Source of the DNA: CAZDME01 sp964506785 [NCBI: uncultured bacterium]
Lineage (GTDB): Bacteria > CAZDME01 > JAYEMH01
Assembly (NCBI GenBank): GCA_964506785.1
Contig: CAZDME010000033.1
Coordinates: 1 to 14,785, forward strand
Length of the DNA stretch: 14,785 bases
Direction: 5' to 3'
Of this stretch, positions 6,291 through 13,731 are shown piece after piece; within the stretch, counting starts at the first letter, position 1; each line of letters opens with the position of its first letter. A program made the translations under genes and the position numbers. The notes below the pieces were generated by a model, which was given only the letters and a program-made list of their open reading frames with translations, made no database searches and was not told where the DNA came from.

Positions 6291-7141
6291 ATTCCTTTGT
6301 CCCCCCGGTAGATTCTTTTAAGATAATCATTTGGCAGGATCCGGCTAAAGCCGGGTTTATCGTATTTAATTATTAACTCCGGCTGGAATTCCCTTTCCCT
6401 TAATATATCGATTAAGTCTCTCGTTTCTTTTAATGTCATCATACTGGCATGGATTTCGATAAAGAGCCTGGCTATTTTATGAAGACTCTTCTTCATCCCC
6501 TTTAATATGCAGAGTTCATATCCCTCCACATCCATCCTGACAAATGATGGGATTTCTTTCTCTTTAAGAAAATTGTCAACCGTACCCATCTTCACATTTA
6601 TTTTCCCGGATACATCTTTTATCGGATAGAAACTGTGCCAGTTGCTTCGCTCTGATATATTCATCGCCTGATGCCCTTCGATATCACCCATGGCCATTTC
6701 GAATGTTTCTACATTTTGGCGCTGGTTTAATTCGAGATTGGTCTTAAGATAATTTATGTTTTTAAAATACGGCTCCACGGCATAAACCCTGCGGCACAAC
6801 ATCGATTCAATTAAAACATAGTAGCCAATGTTTGCCCCGATATCCAGGACAACATCATTTTTTGATAAAGATTTCATCAAATGATTTGTCGCCATTGGTT
6901 CCTTTATTCCGTCAAGAAACAAATCCCGGTGGATGCCGTAATCGTTCATATCCAGCTTCATTCTATTGCCAAGAATATTTTTGGTGACCTCCCCAGATGG
7001 CTTTAGCTTTTTATACACCTTGTTTTTTCTTTCATCCTCTTGCTTCATTAATTTAAAATCTTTATATCTACTTAAAGCATGCCTCAGTCCAAACCTGCTC
7101 ATTATCATTATTCCGTCTTTAATCATCTGTAAACTTGGCAT
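6266..7141 (-). CDS. FkbM-family SAM-dependent methyltransferase
   Basis: A 291-aa class I methyltransferase. After a roughly 90-residue N-terminal part come the SAM-binding motif VVLDIGANIGYY (97-108), the acidic strand end AVEP (121-124), and the FkbM signature VRMDVEGYELCILKG (201-215) followed by FIEIH (227-231). Family members methylate hydroxyl groups of sugars or polyketides and are common in polysaccharide clusters, so O-methylation of a glycan residue is likely here. The ribosome site is only GGGGGC; a better GGAG lies about 20 nt upstream. It has its own strong promoter and runs against the GT2-GT4 pair, with a 25-bp overlap of the two 3' ends and no terminator in between. Confidence 0.88.
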   Translation of the reverse strand: MPSLQMIKDGIMIMSRFGLRHALSRYKDFKLMKQEDERKNKVYKKLKPSGEVTKNILGNRMKLDMNDYGIHRDLFLDGIKEPMATNHLMKSLSKNDVVLDIGANIGYYVLIESMLCRRVYAVEPYFKNINYLKTNLELNQRQNVETFEMAMGDIEGHQAMNISERSNWHSFYPIKDVSGKINVKMGTVDNFLKEKEIPSFVRMDVEGYELCILKGMKKSLHKIARLFIEIHASMMTLKETRDLIDILREREFQPELIIKYDKPGFSRILPNDYLKRIYRGDKGIYEVFFKR

Positions 7142-7182
7142 GATAAAGCCCCCAATAGTATCTCCTGGCTCATACTGTCTAT

Positions 7183-7211
7183 ATTATAACATTTAAGGCC
7201 AGGTCATTCAA
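7183..7211 (-). promoter_or_regulatory. Strong promoter of the FkbM methyltransferase gene
   Basis: TTGAAT (7206-7211), 17-nt spacer, perfect TATAAT (7183-7188) preceded by TGT (extended -10). The leader is about 35 nt. Confidence 0.82.
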
Positions 7212-7290
7212 AAAAAATGTTATATTAACGCACTCCCGCTTTCACCCAAAAGATTTAGCCCCGTTATTTCATAAAAATAGCTTTCCTAAA

Positions 7291-7311
7291 CGCTATCCGC
7301 TATACGCTAAA
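7291..7311. repeat. Tandem heptamer repeat (CGCTAWM x3)
   Basis: CGCTATC, CGCTATA, CGCTAAA in direct succession, in the 288-nt gap between the methyltransferase and flippase genes and between their divergent promoters. Same 7-nt period as the other patches but a different unit. Confidence 0.75.
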
Positions 7312-7328
7312 AAAAGATGATAATCCCG

Positions 7329-7357
7329 TATACAAAGGATAATTTTATTGCTATAAT
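7329..7357 (+). promoter_or_regulatory. Promoter of the flippase gene
   Basis: TATACA (7329-7334), 17-nt spacer, perfect TATAAT (7352-7357) preceded by TGC (extended -10). The predicted leader is about 65 nt. Confidence 0.72.
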
Positions 7358-7429
7358 AGCTGTGGTCCCAATCCATTCCCCGGCATTCATCTTTTTCTTA
7401 TCAGTTTATACAGCAAAGAGAAAGATATT

Positions 7430-8854
7430 ATGAGAGTTTCTTCTTCAAAAGGGACATTATATAATTTCTCGGCCCGCTTTCTTTTTGTCTTATCCAGCTA
7501 TCTCATCCATATCCTTTTAGGGAGGTATCTGGGCCCGGAGAAATACGGCACCTTTGGTATTGTTACCGCTATATATAGCCTCTGGTTGATTTTCCTTTCC
7601 AATGGCTTCCGCCAGGCAATATCTAAATACATCTCCGAATTTAGAAATCTCTCTGCGGTAATTTATAGAAAAGGGCTTTTTCTCCAGACTATCTTTTCCC
7701 TATTTTTAACTTCCTTGCTTTTTCTGGGCTCTCAAAGGATTGCTTTCTTCCTGGGGGATGTAAATTTAGGCGGTTATTTCCGCTTCTCTTCCTTGATTTT
7801 GCCCTTCTCGGCAATTTACTTCATCGGCTTAGGAAAGCTCAACGGAGAGAAACGTTTCGGCCGGGAAGCAACAGTAATGAGTATCTATTACCTTTTAAAG
7901 TTAACCGGGATAACTATTTTAGTGGTAATTTTAGGCTGGGGGATAAGCGGGGCCATCGGAGGGATGTTCTTAGCTTCGGCCGTAATCTCTATCTTGACTA
8001 TAATTTTATGCCCCGGCAGAAACAGGCACGGCGATTTTGCCGTTCAAAAATTAATTTTTTTCGCCCTGCCCATTTTATCCTTCTTCCTGGCGGTAAATCT
8101 ATTAATGAATTTAGACTTGATATTTGTAAAAAGGCTGCTCGCCCAGGAAGCATTTACCGGTTTTTATACTGCCGCCATAACTATTGCCCGGACGCCATAT
8201 TTCCTTTTCTACGCCTTTTCGGCAACGTTGCTGCCGACAATTTCGCATTCCTTCACCAAGGGAAATCTTTCAGAGGCAAGAATGTATATCAGCAAATATC
8301 TGCGTTATTTTTTAATTTTTGCCCTGCCTTTAACCGTATTAATCAGCGCTAAAGCAGCAAATTTAGTAGTTTTCGTTTACGGCCTTAAGTATGAAAATAG
8401 CGGTATTCCTTTGAGTATAATAATTTTTGGCATGTTTTTCTTAAGTTTTTTTATGCTCCTGGCAACTATCCTGTTTGGTATCGGCAAAGCTAAATTAGCT
8501 CTTTTAATACAAAGTTTGCTTTTGCCTTTAGACATTCTATTGCTTTATTATTTTATTCCTCGTTTTGGGCTGGCCGGGGCGGCTTTGGCGACGACCCTGG
8601 CAGCTTTGGCCGGGGTTCTCTTTATATCTTTTTCTGTCTATAGAAAATTAAGAGTTTTCCTTCCTTTATCTTCGTCTATAAAAATCATCTTAGCTAATTT
8701 AATTATTTTTTCCCTAAGTGAGTGCTTTTCTCTTCATGGGTTCTGGCTTCTCTTTTTCTTTGTAATCTCCTGCCTTGTTTATCTTTTACTATTATGGCTA
8801 TTTAAAGAGATAAAAAGGGAAGACTGGCAGCTGCTCAAAGGGATTATTGCTTAA
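7430..8854 (+). CDS. Wzx-like polysaccharide/lipid-linked sugar flippase
   Basis: A 474-aa integral membrane protein of the polysaccharide-biosynthesis/MOP exporter superfamily, which turns undecaprenyl-linked oligosaccharides from the inner to the outer face of the cytoplasmic membrane. The start (FSARFLFVLSSYLIHILLGRYLGPEKYGTFGIV) holds the family signature 'GRxLGPexYG', and hydrophobic segments recur along the whole protein, consistent with 12-14 helices. Conserved-looking interior parts include the NGFRQAISKYISE loop and RTPYFLFYAFSATLLPTIS in the second half. The ribosome site is weak (GAGAAAG). It converges on the GT-C gene at 8864 with only 9 nt between the stop codons and no terminator hairpin that I can find. 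The substrate is unknown. Confidence 0.88.
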   Translation: MRVSSSKGTLYNFSARFLFVLSSYLIHILLGRYLGPEKYGTFGIVTAIYSLWLIFLSNGFRQAISKYISEFRNLSAVIYRKGLFLQTIFSLFLTSLLFLGSQRIAFFLGDVNLGGYFRFSSLILPFSAIYFIGLGKLNGEKRFGREATVMSIYYLLKLTGITILVVILGWGISGAIGGMFLASAVISILTIILCPGRNRHGDFAVQKLIFFALPILSFFLAVNLLMNLDLIFVKRLLAQEAFTGFYTAAITIARTPYFLFYAFSATLLPTISHSFTKGNLSEARMYISKYLRYFLIFALPLTVLISAKAANLVVFVYGLKYENSGIPLSIIIFGMFFLSFFMLLATILFGIGKAKLALLIQSLLLPLDILLLYYFIPRFGLAGAALATTLAALAGVLFISFSVYRKLRVFLPLSSSIKIILANLIIFSLSECFSLHGFWLLFFFVISCLVYLLLLWLFKEIKREDWQLLKGIIA

Positions 8855-8863
8855 GGCGATAGG

Positions 8864-10285
8864 TTAGAAATAAGCGAAATTATTAGAGAGCGGTAAATAT
8901 AAATCTATAAAAATAGTCTTTATTAGAAAAAAAACGACTAAACTTAAGATAAGAAACTGGATTAAACGCCTTTCTTTGAAATAATCAAACAGCCAGATAA
9001 TTAAGCGGCTGGCTGTAAGCAGCAAAACCGGAACCGCCGAGATTAGATAACGGCTCTGGAAATTGCCCCAGGAGATAAAAAAAGCAAAAAGAAAAAAGCA
9101 CCAAACAAAAAAAAGCCGGTCCTCATTTTTCCCTTCAGCTAAAAGCAGCCAGCCCAAAAAAGAAAATAAGTATACCCCGGATAATTCCAAAAGCCTCCCA
9201 AAATAAAAATACCAGGGCTGATTTACAAAAGTGCCAATCCGCCATCCGGTCTGAGGAATATGCGTAAAGCTAAAATAAAGAAGGAAATTTTTAACTGCCA
9301 AAAACCCCAGGCCGCCAATTAAAAATACGCTAAGGCTCAACCCTAACCACTTTTTGAAATTGCCTTTTATTTTCAACCCCGCGAATCTATAAGCCGCAGC
9401 CATAAATAAAAAAATTAAAAACACACCTAAGCAAATCAGCTTCCCCACAAATCCAGATAGATACGGCAGATAATCGGACAAGCGGTGAATGCCGATTATG
9501 TTTTTAAAAAGATGCCTCCCCCGATAAACCTGGAAATTCCATAGGAGCCAGGGAAGGGAAACTAAAAAAGGCAAAATTATAAAAGCCCGGAATTCCTTGA
9601 GCTTTAATAAATTCCTTTCCCAAATTAAAGCAAAAGTTGCCAGGCTTAAGAGAGCCAAAACACCCGGGTATTTTGACAAAAATGCCCAGCCAATACTAAG
9701 CCCGGAGAGTAAAAAATAAATTTTGTTTTTTCTCCCCAGGATGAAAAATAAAAGAGCCAGGGTGGTAAAAAATCCCAGGGTTGACTCAATCCAAATCTTT
9801 TCCGAAGATACCCAGTGAATGGGATCCAGAGTAAGAAAAAGTGCCGCCAAAAGCCCGACCCGCCAATCAAACGAATATTTCCCGATAAAAAAAACTAAAA
9901 TAACTGTCAAGCTTCCTGAAATGGCCGGAACTAAAGCGGCGGTTTGAAAAAAATCCTTGGCCGTTTTAAGAGCGGCGGCATTTATCTTGAAAAAGGCGGC
10001 CGTCAAATATGAAAACAAAGGAGGGTGTTTAAAAAGCGGCGCCGACAGGTATTGACAATGATTCATATTTCGACCGCGCTTTACTGCTTCTTGATAAAGT
10101 GGTAAAGCAGTATAGTTGGTAATATTTTTACTCAATTGAAGGCCTAATTGCACAAACAGCCCTTCATCAAAAGTATATCGATGCGGCTGATAAAAACCAT
10201 ATAGTCTTAGAATAAAGGCTGAAAGGGTTAATATCAACAGCAGCAGGTAAACCAATCTAATTTTACCTTTAGCATTCATAGCCAT
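8864..10285 (-). CDS. GT-C membrane glycosyltransferase, PMT_2/ArnT-like (GT39/GT83 type)
   Basis: A 473-aa polytopic protein. After the first helix (about 10-27) the first outer loop carries the Asp-Glu pair in TFDEGLF (38-44), then HPPLFSY (87-93) and VSSEKIWIES (159-168), all typical of PMT_2/ArnT-like dolichyl- or undecaprenyl-phosphate-sugar transferases. The rest is a series of hydrophobic helices with short basic loops. Such enzymes use a polyprenyl-phosphate sugar and act on the outer face of the membrane; the acceptor may be a lipid, protein or glycan. No Shine-Dalgarno sequence precedes the start, and the predicted transcript begins about 2 nt before the ATG, so the mRNA may be leaderless; a second ATG lies two codons in. 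Divergent from the TMTC-like gene. Confidence 0.82.
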   Translation of the reverse strand: MAMNAKGKIRLVYLLLLILTLSAFILRLYGFYQPHRYTFDEGLFVQLGLQLSKNITNYTALPLYQEAVKRGRNMNHCQYLSAPLFKHPPLFSYLTAAFFKINAAALKTAKDFFQTAALVPAISGSLTVILVFFIGKYSFDWRVGLLAALFLTLDPIHWVSSEKIWIESTLGFFTTLALLFFILGRKNKIYFLLSGLSIGWAFLSKYPGVLALLSLATFALIWERNLLKLKEFRAFIILPFLVSLPWLLWNFQVYRGRHLFKNIIGIHRLSDYLPYLSGFVGKLICLGVFLIFLFMAAAYRFAGLKIKGNFKKWLGLSLSVFLIGGLGFLAVKNFLLYFSFTHIPQTGWRIGTFVNQPWYFYFGRLLELSGVYLFSFLGWLLLAEGKNEDRLFFVWCFFLFAFFISWGNFQSRYLISAVPVLLLTASRLIIWLFDYFKERRLIQFLILSLVVFFLIKTIFIDLYLPLSNNFAYF

Positions 10286-10293
10286 ATGATATT

Positions 10294-10322
10294 AAAATAA
10301 CACATTAAAAAAAAGAAATCAA
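10294..10322 (-). promoter_or_regulatory. Promoter of the PMT_2-like gene, possibly leaderless
   Basis: TTGATT (10317-10322), 17-nt spacer, TATTTT (10294-10299) preceded by TGT (extended -10). The predicted start falls about 2 nt upstream of the ATG at 10283-10285. Confidence 0.65.
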
Positions 10323-10334
10323 TGGCGAATCCTG

Positions 10335-10363
10335 TTGTTTTTCACCATTTTTTCTGATATATT
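10335..10363 (+). promoter_or_regulatory. Promoter of the TMTC-like gene
   Basis: TTGTTT (10335-10340), 17-nt spacer, TATATT (10358-10363) preceded by TGA (extended -10). The start would be near 10370, giving a roughly 180-nt leader that contains a GTTACGTAAC palindrome, a 10-bp hairpin and heptamers. Confidence 0.6.
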
Positions 10364-10387
10364 AAATTATCGGAATGAAGTTTAAGG

Positions 10388-10397
10388 GTTACGTAAC
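10388..10397. promoter_or_regulatory. Perfect 10-bp palindrome, possible operator
   Basis: GTTACGTAAC lies about 18 nt downstream of the predicted start of the TMTC-like transcript. It is too short to prove function. Confidence 0.35.
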
Positions 10398-10450
10398 TCG
10401 AATCGTCAATACGTTTTCAAATAATTCAAAATTTACAATATACGTTTCCT

Positions 10451-10477
10451 AAATTACAAACAAATTATTTGTAATTT
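10451..10477. repeat. Perfect 10-bp inverted repeat in the long leader
   Basis: AAATTACAAA and TTTGTAATTT flank CAAATTA. It is AT-rich and sits inside the predicted leader of the TMTC-like gene, continuous with a heptamer-like stretch to its right. No terminator T-run follows. Confidence 0.65.
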
Positions 10478-10497
10478 GGTAGTTGTGGTTTGGAATT
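10470..10497. repeat. Degenerate tandem heptamer (TGNNNTT-like, 4 units)
   Basis: TGTAATT, TGGTAGT, TGTGGTT, TGGAATT follow one another without gaps. Each begins TG and ends in T. The left part of the inverted repeat at 10451 mirrors the first unit. Confidence 0.5.
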
Positions 10498-10549
10498 TAA
10501 CATATTCCAGCGTGGCCACCGTTGCCGGTTTACTTTTATTTAAAAAGCT

Positions 10550-12325
10550 ATGTCACCTGAATTGCCTAAAGCCTTTATTATAATCGCTCTCTTAGGATTA
10601 GCTCTATACTCCTTTAGTTTGGCTAACAGTTTTCTCTGGGACGATATATCTCTCGTCCAGGAAAACCGTTTTATCAAAAATTTAGATAACTGGCATCTTA
10701 GTTTTAACCGGCTTCTCTTCCATAATGTCCCGGGAAGAAGCAAATTTTATCGTCCCATACAGGAAATCTCATATGCCTTGGATTACCGCCTTTGGGGCTT
10801 AAATCCCTTCGGCTTCCATCTGACTAGTATTTTCGTTCATATATCCTGCGCCTTCCTTCTTTCTGCCGTTCTTTATCAAATTTTCAAAAATTTTTTTATC
10901 AGCTTTTGGGGTGGGGCTTTTTTTGTCGTTCATCCCGTTCATACAGAGGCTGTCGCCTATATTGCCGGCCGGGCCGATCCTCTGGCGTTATTTTTTATTT
11001 TGCTCTCCTTATCCATCTATATTCAGGCAACTAGAAGGAATAAAGCCCTTCTTACGGTCTCTCTATTTTCTTTTCTCTTAGCTTTATTTTCCCGGGAGTC
11101 GAGCTTGGTTTTCCCTTTTGTAATCCTTACCTATAATTTCGTTTTCTTAAAAGAAACATCTTTAAAGGATAAACTCTTTCCTTTCTTTTTATTTATGCTT
11201 ACCGCCGGGATCTATTTATCTGTCCGTTTTAGGTTTGCCGCTTTAGATTCCCTTAAACTTTATCAATGGAATCAACCCTGGCAGATTAGATGCCTTACTC
11301 AATTAGAAGTGGCTTCTCGATATTTATTGCTTCTTCTCTTCCCTCATAAACTCCATATGGAAAGGTTTGTTCCCTGGAGTAAAAGCATTTTAGATTTACC
11401 GATACTCTCCTCTTTACTCTTTATTGGTTTGACTGTCTATTTATGCGTCAAGTTGTCAAAGCAGGAAAAGTCTATAATTTTCTTTTCCCTTTTTTTTATC
11501 ATTACTCTTTTCCCTTTCTTGAACATCATCCCTTTAAACGCCCAGATGGCGGAACACTGGCTTTATCTGCCTTCGATAGGTTTTTTTGCTATCCTGGCCT
11601 GGGGGGCTTTTAGAATTAACGGCTGGCTTATGCGGTTTAATTTGGGCAAAGATGTCCTGCCGTTAATGTTAACCTTTTTTTTACTTGTTTACGCCTCCAT
11701 CACTATAAAACAAATTTACACCTGGAAAGACCCTTTAACGTTTTATACATATACAGCAAGACAGGCTCCCTATTCAAAAAGAATCCGGCTCGGCCTGGCT
11801 CTGGCCTATTTAAAAGAAAAAAGATATGAGGAAGCCGCCAGCCTCTTGACAATAATCGCAAAAACCTCATCGGAAGACCTAAAGGCCCGCAATAACCTGG
11901 CGGTGGCTTTGATTGAGCTGGGCAAATTAAAGGAAGCCCAAAGAAATTTAGAGATAATTTTAAAAATGGACCCTGAATATATAGAAGCTTATCTTACCCT
12001 GGCCAAGCTTTATCTCAAAAAGGACGAAGAAAAAAAAGCTATCGACACCTATTATAAAGCAATAGCGGTCAAGCCTGATTTTATCTATTCTTATTATGAA
12101 TTAGGCAATCTTTATTGTAAAGGAGGGAAGATTAAAAAAGCTAAGGATATTTTTCTTAAAGGCCTTGCTGTTAACGATGAATTCCCGGAATTGCATAATA
12201 ATTTGGGGATATGTTACGCGGAATTAGATAGATTGGATGAAGCGGAAAAAGAATGGGAAAAAGCCTTAAGCTTGGACCCATACTATCAGGAAGCAAAGTA
12301 TAATTTAGAGAAGTTAAAGAAATGA
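10550..12325 (+). CDS. TMTC-like GT-C membrane protein with C-terminal TPR domain
   Basis: A 591-aa protein in two parts. Residues 1 to about 405 are a polytopic membrane domain with an outer-loop acidic motif FLWDDISLV (28-36), FYRPI (66-70) and the striking HPVHTEAVAYIAGRAD block (128-143), as in the TMTC family of O-mannosyltransferase-like GT-C proteins and their bacterial relatives. Residues 408-591 hold about five TPR units (for example ARNNLAVALIELGKLKEA and AYLTLAKLYLKKDEEKKA), which bind partner proteins. A role in moving a polyprenyl-linked sugar onto an extracytoplasmic acceptor is plausible but not shown. The ATG has no Shine-Dalgarno sequence and follows a long leader rich in repeats. 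It converges on the nuclease gene 43 nt away. Confidence 0.82.
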   Translation: MSPELPKAFIIIALLGLALYSFSLANSFLWDDISLVQENRFIKNLDNWHLSFNRLLFHNVPGRSKFYRPIQEISYALDYRLWGLNPFGFHLTSIFVHISCAFLLSAVLYQIFKNFFISFWGGAFFVVHPVHTEAVAYIAGRADPLALFFILLSLSIYIQATRRNKALLTVSLFSFLLALFSRESSLVFPFVILTYNFVFLKETSLKDKLFPFFLFMLTAGIYLSVRFRFAALDSLKLYQWNQPWQIRCLTQLEVASRYLLLLLFPHKLHMERFVPWSKSILDLPILSSLLFIGLTVYLCVKLSKQEKSIIFFSLFFIITLFPFLNIIPLNAQMAEHWLYLPSIGFFAILAWGAFRINGWLMRFNLGKDVLPLMLTFFLLVYASITIKQIYTWKDPLTFYTYTARQAPYSKRIRLGLALAYLKEKRYEEAASLLTIIAKTSSEDLKARNNLAVALIELGKLKEAQRNLEIILKMDPEYIEAYLTLAKLYLKKDEEKKAIDTYYKAIAVKPDFIYSYYELGNLYCKGGKIKKAKDIFLKGLAVNDEFPELHNNLGICYAELDRLDEAEKEWEKALSLDPYYQEAKYNLEKLKK

Positions 12326-12346
12326 ACCCCGTTAGAGCGCTTCAAC

Positions 12347-12367
12347 CCATCTTGGAGGTGGCTTTTT
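12347..12367 (+). terminator. Weak candidate terminator after the TMTC-like gene
   Basis: CCATC and GGTGG form a 5-bp stem (one T-G) around TTGGA, followed by C and TTTTT, 22 nt past the stop. The stem is short, so this is tentative. Confidence 0.4.
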
Positions 12368-12368
12368 C

Positions 12369-13523
12369 CTACAAGCCAAGCTCCATTTCATCTTCCTCGC
12401 TAAGCTTTCGATAACGCAGAAAATGGAATATCTTCCTTACTTCTTCGGTACTTATTATTTTTTGTTTAAGCGTAGCTTTAATTTTGGGGTCTTCTAAAAG
12501 TTCCCGCACCAGTTTGTCATCATAATGTAGAACCTGCCGCCAGAGTCCCTCTGGCTCGAGCAGGCGGCGAATTTTCTCCGGATCAAAGCCTTTTTTATTT
12601 CCGGTTACTCTGGTAATGGCAAAGCCTTTTCCAAAGATACGGGAAATATTTCTCTTTTCACAATAAAGTCCTATCAGCCGGACAAGCTCATCCAAACGGC
12701 CCTGCCTCAGATCAATTTGCTTTCGTAAATTGACATATTCTTCGACAATATCCTTTATTTCCAACCTTTCCGTTTCATCTTGAGGCATTTCCTCTTTTTT
12801 ATAAATATCTTTATAGTAAGGGCAATACTGGGGGAAATCGCAGGGACAGAAAGGGTTCTCTTTAGCCGGGAAATGCCCGTCTTTTATTTTTTGAGCGATG
12901 CCGAGAATATATGCCCTGGTAGCTTCGATTTTATCCCGGGATCGGGGTTCAACGCTAAAAGGCGTATGGCTGCGAAAGTGATAAAGCGTAAGTTTACCCA
13001 CTTCTAAATTCAAAACTTGTTCCACGGCTATTTGATAAATCGTTAACTGAAGATCCTCTTTTAAAAATTCTTGAGTAAAAGGCGCCTTATTGCTTTTATA
13101 ATCAATTACTTCAAATTTTCCCGAAGGCAATTTGTCAATACGGTCAATATAGCCTTTAATCTCTAAATCCTCTAAGGGAAAACGGAAAGGGTATTCTACC
13201 GCCAGGGGCGGCTTAAAACTACGCGTTTGATTTTCATAAAATCCGGTGATAATTCTTTTCCCTTCTTGAAAATAGTTCTCTTCTTCTTCTTTATCGGCGT
13301 ATCCATCAGGAATCCATTTCGCTTCGTAAAAACGTAAAACCTTTTCCAGGCTGGGAGGCGGAGGCGTCTTTACCTGAAAGATAAACTGGGCGGCCGCATG
13401 AAGCGTCTTGCCAAAACTAAAATATAACTTTGCCTTCTCTTTTAAACCGTCTATATATATCAATTTATACCGCAAAGGGCACTGGGTATAAGTGCTAATC
13501 GCGGAATAACTCAAATGCCTCAT
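12369..13523 (-). CDS. Stand-alone RecB/Cas4-like PD-(D/E)XK nuclease with Fe-S cysteines
   Basis: A 384-aa protein of the PDDEXK_1 (RecB-family) superfamily. The start LSYSAISTYTQCPLRYK gives the first cluster cysteine, C15. The nuclease core has H42, D127 (GYIDRID), D141 and K143 in VIDYKS, and Q159 in DLQLTIYQIAV. Three further cysteines at C226, C228 and C234 (FCPCDFPQYC) complete the four-Cys iron-sulphur arrangement seen in AddB and Cas4-like nucleases. Residues beyond about 240 are a charged C-terminal region with no domain I recognise. It presumably cuts or trims DNA ends, but no helicase, AddA/AddB partner or cas gene is near. AAGGAG lies ideally before the ATG. It starts 27 nt after tRNA-Val on the same strand, with no terminator between, so the two are likely co-transcribed. 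Confidence 0.88.
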   Translation of the reverse strand: MRHLSYSAISTYTQCPLRYKLIYIDGLKEKAKLYFSFGKTLHAAAQFIFQVKTPPPPSLEKVLRFYEAKWIPDGYADKEEEENYFQEGKRIITGFYENQTRSFKPPLAVEYPFRFPLEDLEIKGYIDRIDKLPSGKFEVIDYKSNKAPFTQEFLKEDLQLTIYQIAVEQVLNLEVGKLTLYHFRSHTPFSVEPRSRDKIEATRAYILGIAQKIKDGHFPAKENPFCPCDFPQYCPYYKDIYKKEEMPQDETERLEIKDIVEEYVNLRKQIDLRQGRLDELVRLIGLYCEKRNISRIFGKGFAITRVTGNKKGFDPEKIRRLLEPEGLWRQVLHYDDKLVRELLEDPKIKATLKQKIISTEEVRKIFHFLRYRKLSEEDEMELGL

Positions 13524-13550
13524 TTATCTCTCCTTAAAAACTTAAACTGG

Positions 13551-13625
13551 TGGTGGACGATGCTGGGCTCGAACCAGCGGCCCCTGCCGTGTGAAGACAG
13601 TGCTCTTCCCCTGAGCTAATCGTCC
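13551..13625 (-). tRNA. tRNA-Val (anticodon CAC)
   Basis: The cloverleaf folds cleanly: acceptor GGACGAT with ATCGTCC, D stem GCTC/GAGC, anticodon stem CTGTC/GGCAG with loop TTCACAC (anticodon CAC, reading GTG codons), 5-nt variable loop, T stem GCTGG/CCAGC with TTCGAGC loop. The discriminator A and the 3' CCA are encoded. Total 75 nt. Confidence 0.96.
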
Positions 13626-13653
13626 AAAGGCCCAAAAATTAGCTCGCCTCATT

Positions 13654-13718
13654 AGGTCACAGGTTATCGGCGCCTTAGCTTTTACCTATCACCTATTACT
13701 TATTATCTGCTACCTATT
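13654..13718. repeat. Tandem heptamer array (ACCTATY x5) with inverted copies
   Basis: ACCTATC, ACCTATT, ACTTATT, ATCTGCT, ACCTATT run from 13684 to 13718. Two units in the opposite sense (AGGTCAC, AGGTTAT) lie at 13654-13667. The patch separates the speD terminator from the tRNA gene, where the tRNA promoter would be expected. Confidence 0.7.
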
Positions 13719-13731
13719 TTTACAAATCAAC

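Noticed and set aside
12369-13523. Cas4 of a CRISPR system
   Set aside because: Four cysteines and nuclease motifs are Cas4-like, but the protein is much longer than Cas4 and there is no repeat-spacer array or other cas gene in the window.
13551-13625. tRNA-Val as an integration site of a mobile element
   Set aside because: No integrase, and I see no second copy of the tRNA 3' end within the window.
13684-13718. Tandem repeats as a CRISPR array
   Set aside because: Units are 7 nt long, adjacent and degenerate, with no spacers.
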